From: Carboxylicivirga sp. M1479 | Lineage (GTDB): Bacteria; Bacteroidota; Bacteroidia; Bacteroidales; Marinilabiliaceae | DNA length: 64,000 nucleotides | Direction of reading: 5' to 3' | Assembly (NCBI RefSeq): GCF_007097485.1 | Contig: NZ_VKDE01000002.1 | Span: 1 to 64,000, forward strand | Notes under the pieces: generated by a model | What the model was told of the DNA's origin: nothing | Seen by the model: only the letters and a program-made list of their open reading frames with translations | Databases searched by the model: none | Made by a program: the position numbers and the translations under genes | Part shown: positions 50,018 through 59,652 of the stretch, in pieces | How the letters are laid out: each line of letters starts with the position of its first letter | How positions within the stretch are numbered: position 1 is the first letter of the stretch

Positions 50018-52297
50018 GTGCAGGATTATTTAGAAGGTTTAAATGAGGCGCAGCGTAGTGCAGTTGTTGAAACGGATGGGCCGTCGTTGGTAATTGCGGG
50101 AGCGGGCTCGGGTAAAACGCGTGTGTTAACCTATCGTATTGCTCATTTGTTGGCCGAAGGAGTAAAATCGTATCGTGTTTTGGCCTTAACCTTTACCAAT
50201 AAGGCTGCCAAAGAAATGAAAGAACGAATTGGTTCCGTGGTTGGGCAACATATTGCGGCCAGTTTGTGGATGGGTACTTTTCACTCAATTTTTGCCAGAA
50301 TACTTCGTCACGAATCAAAACACCTAGGTTATCCTTCATCATTTACCATCTACGATTCACAGGATTCTAAGAATTTGATTAAAAGCATTGTTAAAAAAAT
50401 GAAGCTGAATGAAAAAGCATACAAGCCTGGTGCTGTGTTGTCTAGGATTTCAGCTGCTAAAAATGACCTGGTAACTCCTGTTGTTTATGCTCGCGATCCG
50501 CATCGAACTACACATGATAAAGCATCACAAATGCCTATGATTTACGAGGTGTATGCTCGCTACATGAAAGAGTGTTATAAATCTGGGGTAATGGATTTTG
50601 ACGATTTACTGCTCAATACCAATATTTTATTTCGCGACTTTCCTGATGTCATGCAAAAATACCAAAGTCAATTTGACTTTATCATGGTGGATGAGTACCA
50701 GGATACCAACTACTCGCAGTACCTGATTATAAAAAAACTGGCCGAAAAGCATAAAAACATCTGTGTGGTTGGAGACGATGCACAAAGTATCTATAGTTTC
50801 CGAGGTGCCAAAATCGAGAATATTCTTAATTTCAGAAACGATTATCCAGGTTACAAGTTATTTAAGCTTGAGCAGAATTATCGCTCATCGCAAAATATAG
50901 TTAATGCAGCTAACAGTATTATAGCCAAAAATAAAGGACAGATTCAGAAAAACGTGTTCTCGGCCAATGATGTTGGTAAGCCTGTACGTGTTTTAAAGGC
51001 CTATTCCGATGTAGAGGAAGGCTTTTTAATCACCAATGATATTTTCGAAAAACGGATGAAAGAGCATATGGAGTATAAGGATTTCGCCATCCTTTACCGA
51101 ACCAATGCTCAGTCAAGGGTTTTTGAGGAGGCCTTACGAAAGAAAAACCTGCCATATAAAATATATGGAGGATTGTCGTTTTATCAACGTAAAGAGATAA
51201 AAGACCTCTTGGCCTATTTCAGAATGACCATCAACCCGTCGGATCAGGAGGCACTAAAGCGTGTGATTAACTATCCAGCTCGTGGTATTGGTAAAACTAC
51301 CATGGATAAAATTATTACTGCTGCCGATTCTGCCGATCAAAGCCTGTGGAATATACTGATTAATCCGAACATTGGGCAAATTGGCATTAACGCGGGTACA
51401 CAAAAGAAGTTGGCCAATTTTGTGGCTTTAATAGCACAATTTAAAGCTCAGCTCGAGAATTTATCGGCCTACGAGTTAGCTGCCGAAATTGTGTCGGCCA
51501 GTGGTATCATGAAAGATCTTCATAATGACAAGTCGATAGAGGGTCAGGGACGAATTGATAACATTGACGAATTGCTAAACGGTATCAAGGAGTTTACTGA
51601 ATCAAAACAAGAAGAAGGAGAGCCAGCTAATTTGGTTAACTTTTTGGAAGATGTTGCCCTATTAACCGATCAGGATGGCGATAAAGAAGATGATATTAAT
51701 AAAGTTACATTAATGACAATTCATTCGGCCAAAGGATTGGAATTTAAGAACGTGTATGTCGTTGGTGTTGAGGAAGGGCTTTTCCCAGCCACTCAATCTA
51801 CCGACAGCGAAAAAAATCTAGAGGAAGAAAGACGTTTGTTTTACGTGGCCGTTACCAGAGCCGAAATTAACGCAACCATTTCGTTTGCCAGATCAAGATA
51901 TAAGTATGGCGAGTTAACGTATAGCAAGCCAAGTCGTTTTATTGGCGACATCGATCAGGAGTATTTGGATATTAATCCAGAGGACTTTGTGGGTAATGAT
52001 AGACCACAGCCAAGCTTCCGAAAACCTTTGGGATCGCAGGCAAGCCCAAGTTTAAAGCCTCGCATAAAAATGAATTATACATCCGAAAGTGCTAGTTCGA
52101 AACCTAAGATTAATTTTAAAGGTTCAAATACGAACGAACTTCAGGCGGGTATGCGGGTTGAACACGAACGATTTGGACAAGGCGAGGTTGTTAACGTAGA
52201 GGGAGTTGCGCCTAATGTGAAGGCCACCGTGCAATTCACTAATGCGGGTCAGAAACAATTATTACTCAAATTTGCCAAACTAAAAATTTTGACTTAG
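50018..52297 (+). CDS. uvrD: UvrD/PcrA/Rep-type DNA helicase
   Basis: 759 residues from a GTG start that gives MQDYLEGLNEAQRSAV, the family N-terminus. SF1A helicase motifs: Q motif LNEAQRSAV, Walker A GAGSGKTR (28-35), motif II DEYQDTNYSQ (about 224), motif III VVGDDAQSIYSFRGA, motif IV LEQNYRSS, motif V VTLMTIHSAKGLEF and motif VI EERRLFYVAVTRA. A C-terminal Tudor-like segment (MRVEHERFGQGEVVNVEG) contacts partners. It acts in repair and removal of stalled proteins. A DUF4290 gene and murA follow on the same strand. Confidence 0.94.
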   Translation: MQDYLEGLNEAQRSAVVETDGPSLVIAGAGSGKTRVLTYRIAHLLAEGVKSYRVLALTFTNKAAKEMKERIGSVVGQHIAASLWMGTFHSIFARILRHESKHLGYPSSFTIYDSQDSKNLIKSIVKKMKLNEKAYKPGAVLSRISAAKNDLVTPVVYARDPHRTTHDKASQMPMIYEVYARYMKECYKSGVMDFDDLLLNTNILFRDFPDVMQKYQSQFDFIMVDEYQDTNYSQYLIIKKLAEKHKNICVVGDDAQSIYSFRGAKIENILNFRNDYPGYKLFKLEQNYRSSQNIVNAANSIIAKNKGQIQKNVFSANDVGKPVRVLKAYSDVEEGFLITNDIFEKRMKEHMEYKDFAILYRTNAQSRVFEEALRKKNLPYKIYGGLSFYQRKEIKDLLAYFRMTINPSDQEALKRVINYPARGIGKTTMDKIITAADSADQSLWNILINPNIGQIGINAGTQKKLANFVALIAQFKAQLENLSAYELAAEIVSASGIMKDLHNDKSIEGQGRIDNIDELLNGIKEFTESKQEEGEPANLVNFLEDVALLTDQDGDKEDDINKVTLMTIHSAKGLEFKNVYVVGVEEGLFPATQSTDSEKNLEEERRLFYVAVTRAEINATISFARSRYKYGELTYSKPSRFIGDIDQEYLDINPEDFVGNDRPQPSFRKPLGSQASPSLKPRIKMNYTSESASSKPKINFKGSNTNELQAGMRVEHERFGQGEVVNVEGVAPNVKATVQFTNAGQKQLLLKFAKLKILT

Positions 52298-52426
52298 TTT
52301 TGTGCTATTCAGTTACTGCACTAATTAACAAGACAGTAACACTACTCCGAAAGGGATTATAAAAGAAAATTCCGTAGAACCACCGTTTGAAGGATAAAAA
52401 CACAAGTAAGATTTTAATATCTATTA

Positions 52427-53059
52427 ATGGATTACAATTCTAATCGTAAAAATTTGATTCTGCCTGAATATGGCCGTCATATTCAAAAAATGGTTAACCA
52501 TGCTGTTACCATAGAGGATCGTGAAGAGAGAGCCAAGTGTGCTAAAACAATTATTGGAATCATGGGTAATATGTTTCCTCATTTACGTGATGTAAATGAT
52601 TTTAAGCACAAACTGTGGGATCATTTAGCCATTATGTCTGATTTTAAACTCGATATTGATTATCCATATGAGCCTTTAGAAAAAGAAGCCTTGGCCGAGC
52701 GACCAGATAAGATTCCATATAAGAATAGCCGCATTAGCTATAAGCACTATGGAGAGTTGGTTGAGAAAATGATTGAGCAGGCTATTCTGTTGGAAGATGA
52801 AACGGAAAGAAAGCACTTAATCGTGATGATTGCCAACCATATGAAAAAATCATTGTTCATGTGGAATAAAGATTCAGTAACCGATGAGCGTATTTTTGAT
52901 GATCTTAAACGTTTGTCAAAGGGTAAACTGGTAGCTGAAGAAGGGACGAAATTGACGGAATTTAAAGAGCAGCAGCAGAACAGAAATAACCGCAACAATA
53001 AAAAGCGTCCGCAAAATAAGCCACAGCATAAATCACAGAATAGACCACATAAAAAGTAA
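52427..53059 (+). CDS. DUF4290 family protein
   Basis: 210 residues recognised as DUF4290, a Bacteroidota-specific family: MDYNSNRKNLILPEYGRHIQ, MVNHAVTIEDREERAKCAKTI, FPHLRDVNDFKHKLWDHLAIM. Helical, with a disordered basic tail rich in Asn, Arg, Lys and Gln from about residue 180 that could bind nucleic acid. Function unknown. It stands directly upstream of murA (27-base gap), an order I recall from other Bacteroidota, so it may matter for envelope synthesis. Confidence 0.86.
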   Translation: MDYNSNRKNLILPEYGRHIQKMVNHAVTIEDREERAKCAKTIIGIMGNMFPHLRDVNDFKHKLWDHLAIMSDFKLDIDYPYEPLEKEALAERPDKIPYKNSRISYKHYGELVEKMIEQAILLEDETERKHLIVMIANHMKKSLFMWNKDSVTDERIFDDLKRLSKGKLVAEEGTKLTEFKEQQQNRNNRNNKKRPQNKPQHKSQNRPHKK

Positions 53060-53086
53060 CCACGCCGTTACCTAAACCGTGTTGCC

Positions 53087-54391
53087 ATGAATTGCTTTGA
53101 GATCGAAGGAGGACACCGCCTTAAGGGAGAGATTACGCCGCAAGGAGCTAAAAATGAAGCATTACAAGTTATTTGTGCTGTTTTATCTACTGCTCAAAAA
53201 GTAACTATTTCTAACATTCCTGACATTGTAGATGTTAACAACCTGATTGATTTATTAGGGGTTATGGGTGTTGTTATTAATCGTATCGATCGAAATACAT
53301 GCGAATTTACAGCTGCTAATGTAAATCTTGAATTTCTTCAAAGCGATGAATTCAAAAAACGCGCATCGTCTTTACGAGGGTCCATTATGATTATGGGGCC
53401 GCTTTTGGCGCGATTTGGTAAAGCTTATTTTCCAAAGCCAGGTGGAGATAAAATTGGGCGTCGTCGATTAGATACTCACTTTATTGGTTTCGAGAAACTA
53501 GGAGCACGATTCAATTACAATGCTGAAGATGTATTTTATACAGTAGAAGCATCGGAAATGAAAGGCTGTTATATGTTGCTTGATGAGGCTTCGGTAACAG
53601 GAACAGCAAATGTGTTAATGGCAGCCGTTTTAACCCCTGGAACTACCACAATTTATAATGCGGCATGTGAACCTTATTTGCAGCAGTTAAGTCGCATGTT
53701 AATATCCATGGGAGCTAAAATTACTGGTGTTGGTTCTAACTTGTTGGTAATTGAGGGTGTTGATGAGCTTGGAGGCTGTGAACACAAAATATTACCAGAC
53801 ATGATTGAGGTTGGTAGTTTTATTGGGATGGCCGCTATGACTAGCTCTGAAATTACCATCAAAAATGTAGGAATTGAACATTTGGGTATCATTCCAATGA
53901 TGTTTCAGCGTATTGGCATAAAGCTCGAAGTTATTGGCGACGATATCTTTATCCCTGAGCAGGAGTCATATGAAATTGATACTTTTATCGATGGTTCAAT
54001 AATGACCATTGCAGATGCACCTTGGCCTGGTTTAACGCCAGATTTGCTAAGTGTATTCCTGGTTGTAGCTACCCAAGCCAAAGGGAGTGTGCTTATTCAT
54101 CAAAAGATGTTTGAGAGCCGCTTGTTCTTTGTTGATAAACTAATTGATATGGGAGCTCGAATAATTCTTTGTGATCCTCATAGAGCAACTGTAATTGGTT
54201 TAAACAAAGAAAACTCTTTAAGAGGAGCCAATTTAACATCGCCCGATATACGTGCAGGAGTTGCTTTGCTAATAGCTGCGTTATCTGCAAATGGAAAAAG
54301 TACAATTCAAAACATCGAACAAATTGATCGTGGTTATCAAAATATTGATGTTCGACTTCAACAGCTTGGTGCTAAAATAAAACGAGTTTAG
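53087..54391 (+). CDS. murA: UDP-N-acetylglucosamine 1-carboxyvinyltransferase with Cys-to-Asp active site
   Basis: 434 residues, the first committed step of peptidoglycan synthesis (enolpyruvyl transfer from PEP to UDP-GlcNAc). EPT fold with six repeats; substrate Lys and Asn in QGAKNEAL (22-23) and Arg in RGSIMIMGPLLARFGKA. The catalytic loop reads KPGGDKIGRR: Asp121 replaces the Cys (Cys115 in E. coli) that fosfomycin alkylates. Asp at this place is known to be active and fosfomycin-insensitive in Mycobacterium and Chlamydia. Follows DUF4290 by 27 bases. Confidence 0.95.
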   Translation: MNCFEIEGGHRLKGEITPQGAKNEALQVICAVLSTAQKVTISNIPDIVDVNNLIDLLGVMGVVINRIDRNTCEFTAANVNLEFLQSDEFKKRASSLRGSIMIMGPLLARFGKAYFPKPGGDKIGRRRLDTHFIGFEKLGARFNYNAEDVFYTVEASEMKGCYMLLDEASVTGTANVLMAAVLTPGTTTIYNAACEPYLQQLSRMLISMGAKITGVGSNLLVIEGVDELGGCEHKILPDMIEVGSFIGMAAMTSSEITIKNVGIEHLGIIPMMFQRIGIKLEVIGDDIFIPEQESYEIDTFIDGSIMTIADAPWPGLTPDLLSVFLVVATQAKGSVLIHQKMFESRLFFVDKLIDMGARIILCDPHRATVIGLNKENSLRGANLTSPDIRAGVALLIAALSANGKSTIQNIEQIDRGYQNIDVRLQQLGAKIKRV

Positions 54392-54584
54392 GAATTATTA
54401 ACATTCTATGGTGGATGTAATGAGCTGTTTATGAGCTTATTTAGAATGAATTTACACTAAAAACTCACACCTTCCATTTGTTAAATTGCTGATGTGTAGT
54501 GCGTTGCGTTTGTGTAATGACTAATATAACAATTGTATCTACAAATCCTATCGTTATAAAATTGCCTGATGATGCTATGTAATT

Positions 54585-54592
54585 TACATTTG
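54585..54592 (+). promoter_or_regulatory. -33/-7 promoter of the thioredoxin-fold pair
   Basis: TACATTTG with TTG at 54562-54564, a 20-base spacer, which is the best-spaced -33/-7 pair in the window. The leader to the ATG at 54707 is about 110 bases. The rest of the 315-base gap after murA shows no gene. Confidence 0.65.
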
Positions 54593-54706
54593 CATACACA
54601 AATCAGACACTTCATCACATAAAACCGCATATTCATCTAAAAAGAAAAAAAACCTCGTTTATTTTTCTGAAACTTTACACCGAAAATTAATTCAATTTAA
54701 TGTATC

Positions 54707-55237
54707 ATGAAGCAGCTAAAGTTAATATTAGCTACTATAACCGTGGGTTTGTTCTTTTTGTCGTTCATTAACGATAATCAGACAGCTGAAGTTGGTTTAG
54801 ATGCTGGAAATAAAGCTCCGGTATTTAAAACTGAACTTATCGATGATACGCCTTTTAATTTAGACGATTTAGAGGGAAAAATGGTCCTTTTAAATTTCTG
54901 GGCGTCATACGATTCGCAGTCACGCATGAATAATTACTACTTGAATCAACTTCTTACAGAATATGGGAATGAAGGTTTCCATAATGGCGAAGAGTTTGTA
55001 GTAGTAAGTATTTCACTTGACCGCTTTAAAGCTCCACTTAAGCTTGCCATAGAGCAAGATGAAACCATGAAATTTTTGCATATCTGCGATTTCAAGGGCG
55101 CTAACGGTAGCATTAGCAAGATGTATAACATCAATAATCCTGTCAATATTCTTATTGATGGCGAAGGACGTATAGTTAACAAAGACGTCGAGTATTCAAC
55201 GATTGAAAGATCGCTAGCCTTCCTGGCAGCTATTTAA
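54707..55237 (+). CDS. TlpA-like thioredoxin-fold protein without active-site cysteines
   Basis: 176 residues. N-terminal hydrophobic signal or anchor (about 5-20), then an AhpC/TlpA-type redoxin fold: GNKAPVF, LNFWASYDSQSRMN (about 62-75), VVVSISLD, a late cis-Pro site NNPVNILIDGEG. At the place where thioredoxins have WCGPC the sequence is YDSQS, so both redox cysteines are gone (Asp69 and Ser72). The rest of the fold is kept, which suggests a binding or scaffold role, not decay. A paralogue with an intact WCGPC starts 21 bases downstream. Confidence 0.82.
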   Translation: MKQLKLILATITVGLFFLSFINDNQTAEVGLDAGNKAPVFKTELIDDTPFNLDDLEGKMVLLNFWASYDSQSRMNNYYLNQLLTEYGNEGFHNGEEFVVVSISLDRFKAPLKLAIEQDETMKFLHICDFKGANGSISKMYNINNPVNILIDGEGRIVNKDVEYSTIERSLAFLAAI

Positions 55238-55258
55238 TTACCCATTATTTTTTTTAGT

Positions 55259-55786
55259 ATGAAAGAACTGTTTAAATACCCATTTGGGGTACTTATTATT
55301 TTGTTGCTTTTATCAGCTATGGGTGCCGAGGCACAAAAGAAAGGAACTGATATTGGCGATGTAGCCCCTAATATAAAGTTGCGAAATCCTGATGGCGAAA
55401 TGATGGAATTAGAATCATTGCGCGGGCAATTGGTGCTCATTGATTTTTGGGCCAGCTGGTGTGGCCCTTGTCGACGTGAGAATCCGATAGTTGTAGATGC
55501 CTACAATAGTTTTAAGGATAAGAAATTTAGCAGCGGTAAAGGATTTACTGTTTATAGTGTTTCCTTGGATAAAAAACAAAGTTCGTGGGAGGCAGCCATT
55601 AAAGACGATAAGTTAACTTGGCCTTATCATGTTAGTGATTTAGCCGGATGGAATAGTAGAGCCGCCGCTATGTATGGAGTTAATGGTATTCCGATGAACT
55701 TTTTAATTGATGAAAATGGAATCATCATTGCTAAAAATTTAAGGGGACATGCTTTAAAATCGACCTTACAGACTTTAGTGAAATAA
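55259..55786 (+). CDS. TlpA-like periplasmic thiol-disulfide oxidoreductase
   Basis: 175 residues with signal peptide (ending GAEAQ, about residue 26). Redoxin fold with GDVAPNIKLRNPDGE, intact active site FWASWCGPCRREN (Cys68, Cys71), VYSVSLDKK, and cis-Pro in GIPMNFLIDENG. Probably reduces cysteines of envelope proteins and would be fed by DsbD. Length, domain order and the LSLR-type spacing match the neighbour at 54707, so they form a tandem duplicate pair. Confidence 0.9.
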   Translation: MKELFKYPFGVLIILLLLSAMGAEAQKKGTDIGDVAPNIKLRNPDGEMMELESLRGQLVLIDFWASWCGPCRRENPIVVDAYNSFKDKKFSSGKGFTVYSVSLDKKQSSWEAAIKDDKLTWPYHVSDLAGWNSRAAAMYGVNGIPMNFLIDENGIIIAKNLRGHALKSTLQTLVK

Positions 55787-55798
55787 ACTAAAAAACAG

Positions 55799-55846
55799 AT
55801 GGCAAAAAGGCACTTTCATATCGCATGTTAGTGCCTTTTGTCATGT
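55799..55846 (+). terminator. Terminator after the thioredoxin-fold pair
   Basis: AAAAGGCACT / AGTGCCTTTT with a 15-base loop and outer partial pairing, T-run within the right arm. Confidence 0.75.
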
Positions 55847-55922
55847 TATGGCCTACCAATTAATTATTTGAGGCCTAATTCTGTCAATTTGTCCTTATTA
55901 AAATATATTGGCAGAATAATTG

Positions 55923-55930
55923 TAATTTTG
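55923..55930 (+). promoter_or_regulatory. -7 promoter element of grpE-dnaJ
   Basis: TAATTTTG, 63 bases before the grpE ATG. No CIRCE inverted repeat (TTAGCACTC-N9-GAGTGCTAA) was found near it. Confidence 0.6.
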
Positions 55931-55993
55931 CACGCGGAAATCCAAGGCTAATAAATCTTGGTATAAACTGAGAACAAAATAAAGAAAGATATA

Positions 55994-56593
55994 ATGGATA
56001 AGAAGTCATCTAAAAAGGAGCGAGCTAAGGAAAAAGAAATGGATGCACAAGCGGCAGAAGAGCTTATTGAGATGAATGAGGATAGCGAGGCGACTGAAAA
56101 GGAAGAAGTGAAAGAGGAGGCAGCAGAAGAAGTGCCAGAACAGTCTGAAGAGGAAAAAGCAAAGGAAAAACTGAATGAAGCCAATGATAAGTATTTGCGC
56201 TTAAGTGCTGAATACGACAATTACCGTCGAAGAACCCTTAAAGAGAAGATGGAGTTGACCAAAACAGCTGGCGAGAGTTTACTTTTAGCATTGTTGCCAG
56301 TAATTGATGACTTAGATAGAGCGATGGCCCACATGGATGATGCCAAGGATGTAGAAGCTCTGAAAGAAGGCATGAAATTAATCCAAACGAAATTCAACGA
56401 TTTTCTTGGTCAGCAAGGAATGAAAGAAATTGAGGCCAAGGATAAGGAATTTGATACTGACCAACACGAGGCAATCACAAAAATACCTGCTCCAACAGAG
56501 GATATGAAGGGTAAAGTTATTGACTGTATCGAAAAGGGATATACTTTGCACGAGAAGGTGGTGCGTTTTTCAAAAGTTGTTGTAGGCGAGTAA
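55994..56593 (+). CDS. grpE: Nucleotide exchange factor GrpE
   Basis: 199 residues. Long acidic, Glu/Lys-rich N-terminus (about 1-65), then the coiled-coil NEANDKYLRLSAEYDNYRRRT and head domain with LLPVIDDLDRAM and FDTDQHEAI; ends KVVRFSKVVVGE. It releases ADP from DnaK. It lies 12 bases before dnaJ; dnaK is elsewhere. Confidence 0.94.
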   Translation: MDKKSSKKERAKEKEMDAQAAEELIEMNEDSEATEKEEVKEEAAEEVPEQSEEEKAKEKLNEANDKYLRLSAEYDNYRRRTLKEKMELTKTAGESLLLALLPVIDDLDRAMAHMDDAKDVEALKEGMKLIQTKFNDFLGQQGMKEIEAKDKEFDTDQHEAITKIPAPTEDMKGKVIDCIEKGYTLHEKVVRFSKVVVGE

Positions 56594-56605
56594 AATAGCT
56601 GTATT

Positions 56606-57757
56606 ATGTCGAAAAGAGATTATTATGAAGTGCTGGAGGTATCAAAAGGTGCTTCAAAAGAAGAAATAAAAAAGGCTTATCGTAAAAAAGCGATTAAGTT
56701 TCACCCTGATAAGAACCAGGGCGACAAAGCAGCTGAGGAAAAATTTAAAGAGGCAGCAGAAGCTTACGAAGTGCTATCGAGCGAAGAAAAGCGTCAGCGC
56801 TATGATCAATATGGTCATGCAGGTGTTGGTGGTGCAGCTGGTGGTGGCTTTGGCGGCGGTGGCATGTCAATGGACGATATCTTTTCACATTTTGGCGACA
56901 TTTTTGGCGGCGGCTTTGGTGGTTTTGGTGGCTTTGGCGGCGGATCATCACGTGGTGGACGACGCGTAAATAAAGGTTCCAATCTTCGTGTTAAGGTAAA
57001 GCTTAACTTGAGTGAGATAGCCAATGGTGCTGAGAAAAAAATTAAAGTTAAGAAACATGTAGAGTGTAAGCACTGTAGTGGTTCGGGAGCTGAAAATGGT
57101 TCTTCATACAGCAACTGTTCAACTTGCCATGGTAGTGGGCAGGTAACTCGGATTTCCAACACCATATTGGGTCAGATGCAAACAGCATCAACATGTCCTA
57201 CTTGTGGAGGAGAAGGTAAAATTATTACCAATAAATGTAAGCCTTGTGCCGGAGAGGGTGTTATGCGCGATGAAGAAGTCATCAGCTTAAATATTCCAGC
57301 AGGTGTAGAAGAGGGTATGCAGTTATCTTTAACTGGTAAAGGTAATGCGGCTCGCCGAGGTGGTGTGAATGGCGACTTGCTTGTTTTGATTGAAGAAGAG
57401 AAGCATCCTGATCTTGTGCGTGACGGCAACAACCTAATTTATAGTTTAAATGTAAGTATTCCTGATGCTATACTTGGTAAGGCTGTGGAAATACCAACTG
57501 TTGATGGTGCTGTTAAAGTTAAAATTGAACCTGGCACACAGCCTGGGAAGATTTTGAGACTGAGAGGTAAAGGTCTTCCAGAGGTGAATAGCTACGGAAA
57601 AGGAGATTTACTTGTACACATACAGGTATTTATACCAAAAGAAGTATCCAAAGATGAACGCAAGGTAATTGAGAAGCTTCAGGGAGCTGAAAGCTTTGAG
57701 CCGCAAGAAGGACAGTCTGAAGGTTTCTTTAGTCGTATGCGCAGTATGTTTGATTAA
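56606..57757 (+). CDS. dnaJ: Chaperone DnaJ (type I Hsp40)
   Basis: 383 residues: J domain with HPD (33-35), Gly/Phe-rich linker (about 72-113) of GGFGG repeats, four CxxCxGxG zinc motifs ([32 protein letters not shown]; about 153-215), and the C-terminal substrate-binding domain. Stimulates the DnaK ATPase and delivers unfolded clients. All zinc cysteines are present. Operon with grpE. Confidence 0.96.
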   Translation: MSKRDYYEVLEVSKGASKEEIKKAYRKKAIKFHPDKNQGDKAAEEKFKEAAEAYEVLSSEEKRQRYDQYGHAGVGGAAGGGFGGGGMSMDDIFSHFGDIFGGGFGGFGGFGGGSSRGGRRVNKGSNLRVKVKLNLSEIANGAEKKIKVKKHVECKHCSGSGAENGSSYSNCSTCHGSGQVTRISNTILGQMQTASTCPTCGGEGKIITNKCKPCAGEGVMRDEEVISLNIPAGVEEGMQLSLTGKGNAARRGGVNGDLLVLIEEEKHPDLVRDGNNLIYSLNVSIPDAILGKAVEIPTVDGAVKVKIEPGTQPGKILRLRGKGLPEVNSYGKGDLLVHIQVFIPKEVSKDERKVIEKLQGAESFEPQEGQSEGFFSRMRSMFD

Positions 57758-58116
57758 AACAAACGAAGATAAAATTAAAAGGGCATCCGTTGTGGTGCCC
57801 TTTTTTATTGGTATACCTACCAAATAGAATACGAACTTTTTTTATGAGATTTTCAACTAACGCTTAAGCTGTATGTTTACCCGCTTTTTTAAAAACGCAC
57901 CGTTCATAAGTTTTGCACTTGCTTATTGAAAAGTGTTTGATAGTCAGTTAATATGTTTTTCCTTCCATCTATAAAGTTTTATTGACTATACTTTTTGTGT
58001 GAAATCTGCTATTATGCACCATTAAATAGTAACCTTTTTCTTTAAGATAAGTAACTGTGAACAGTAATACACAATTGATGTTGTATTTGTTTATCTGATA
58101 AGAAAAGTACCAATTT
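57758..58116. other. 359-base gap between dnaJ and the lipoprotein gene
   Basis: Besides the dnaJ terminator I see only A/T-rich sequence. TATACTTTTTG near 57988 is one base longer than the -7 consensus and could be a weak promoter; nothing else stands out. Confidence 0.4.
57775..57807 (+). terminator. Terminator after dnaJ
   Basis: GGGCA(T)CC / GGTGCCC with loop GTTGT, preceded by A-run and followed by six T. Confidence 0.88.
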
Positions 58117-59637
58117 ATGCAAAGAAATTATTTATTAGTGATGCTTGCCATACTTTTGGCAGGCTGTGTTGGAGATGCTTTTAATACCGAAAAGTTATCG
58201 GGAGAAGTAGAATGGGAAACCGGATTGGCCGTGCCACTTATTAAGGCTTCGGTAAGCATGGGAGACGTTTTCTCTGAGAATACCGATTACGTAAAGTATT
58301 ATATGGATGAAGATGGTAATGAACGCATCATGCTTTATCAAGATCAGGATTCTGTATCACGTATTGGCCTTAATGACTTATTTGTTGTTAATGGCGAAAC
58401 AACTTCCATTCCAGTGCCTTTTAGTTTATTAAATAACGGTGCCGAACATTCGATTGATGTCAACATCCCTTTTAATGTTCAAAATGGTGTGCTTAGTAGC
58501 ATTCAGGTCGATTACGAGTTGCGTGTCGAAGGATCTGATATGGCTGCACCATTGAGTCTTCAAATAAGTATGCCAAGTGTTAATGCTGATCAGGGTGGGA
58601 AAATAATTGATGTGTTGGTTGATAATAATCAGCCTGTTATTCAATTACACGAAGATGATGTTATTGACTTGGTCGATGGCTCTATACCAGCTGTGTTTAC
58701 TTTTAAAACCAATGATAATAACCTGTGGTTTGATATGTACCAGGTTGGTAATGTTTCTTTGTCAATGGATCAGATCCATTTTGATTCTGCCAAAGGACGC
58801 TTGCAAGAAATTGTTACGCGCTTTGATGAGGGAATTTTGGATTTTGACTTTGATATTTTTGAAGAGTTACCTGAGGGCGTAGAGTTTGTTAAGCCAAATC
58901 TTAAATTGTTAATCACTAATTCAACTCCATTTAGAGGATTAATACGTCCTGAGTTTATAGCGCAAGGGGGTGCCGTTGATGGGATGGCATTGAACGTTAG
59001 TGAAGACATTATTGTGCAGCAGATGGAAGATGGTAAAGTACTGTATGATACCATTTCATTATCAGATCGCTCTAACCTTAATGAGTTCTTTTCAAATGTG
59101 CCAGATCAAATTGCGTATTCAGCCGATTTAGTGCTGAACCCTAATAATGCCGTTACCGAAGAGGTGGAGCTGGACGAGACCAGTAACGTGCATTTTGGTT
59201 ATATGATTGAAGTGCCTGCTGAGTTCTTGGTCAATGCTGAGTTTGATACCGAAACCGTTGATTTAAATGATAATGATTTTATTCGTGACTTTGAGAATGC
59301 ACAAATAGATATTAACGGCATAAGTAATTTTCCTTTACAAGCAGAGGCCTTTATCGATTTTTATGAAGAAAGCTCAGACCAGGTAACAGAAACTATACAT
59401 GCTATTGTATTAAATGCTGCCGAGGTAAATGAAAAAGGTATTGTTGTGAATGAAGTGACACGCACCGAGCGCATTAAACTTACACCTGATCAAATTGAGA
59501 AATTAGCGGTTGCTGATCAATTACGTATTCGATTTAAGCTGCAGTCGGCCAATTATGAAAGCGGACAGCCTGTAGTGTTGCTAACCGATAATTCATTGGC
59601 AGTAGATTTTTCTATTAAAGGACAGATTAAGAATTAA
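58117..59637 (+). CDS. Large lipoprotein of unknown function
   Basis: 506 residues. Lipoprotein signal MQRNYLLVMLAILLAGC (Cys17). The mature chain is acidic and beta-rich with many Asp and Asn; repeated features include long amphipathic strands and several Asp-Asp pairs. No known domain is recognised. It begins WETGLAVPLIKASVSMGDVF, a run I associate only loosely with Bacteroidota lipoproteins that precede DUF5723 barrels. It is 15 bases upstream of such a barrel gene, so the two products probably work together at the outer membrane. Confidence 0.78.
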   Translation: MQRNYLLVMLAILLAGCVGDAFNTEKLSGEVEWETGLAVPLIKASVSMGDVFSENTDYVKYYMDEDGNERIMLYQDQDSVSRIGLNDLFVVNGETTSIPVPFSLLNNGAEHSIDVNIPFNVQNGVLSSIQVDYELRVEGSDMAAPLSLQISMPSVNADQGGKIIDVLVDNNQPVIQLHEDDVIDLVDGSIPAVFTFKTNDNNLWFDMYQVGNVSLSMDQIHFDSAKGRLQEIVTRFDEGILDFDFDIFEELPEGVEFVKPNLKLLITNSTPFRGLIRPEFIAQGGAVDGMALNVSEDIIVQQMEDGKVLYDTISLSDRSNLNEFFSNVPDQIAYSADLVLNPNNAVTEEVELDETSNVHFGYMIEVPAEFLVNAEFDTETVDLNDNDFIRDFENAQIDINGISNFPLQAEAFIDFYEESSDQVTETIHAIVLNAAEVNEKGIVVNEVTRTERIKLTPDQIEKLAVADQLRIRFKLQSANYESGQPVVLLTDNSLAVDFSIKGQIKN

Positions 59638-59652
59638 GCTTGTAGGGAGAGT

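Noticed and set aside
55850-55993. Possible CIRCE/HrcA operator before grpE-dnaJ
   Set aside because: No TTAGCACTC-N9-GAGTGCTAA dyad or near match; only a normal -7 element is present.
56815-57165. Pro-rich minus-strand frame and apparent tandem repeat
   Set aside because: It is the reverse of the Gly/Phe-rich linker of dnaJ; the repeats are the GGFGG codons.
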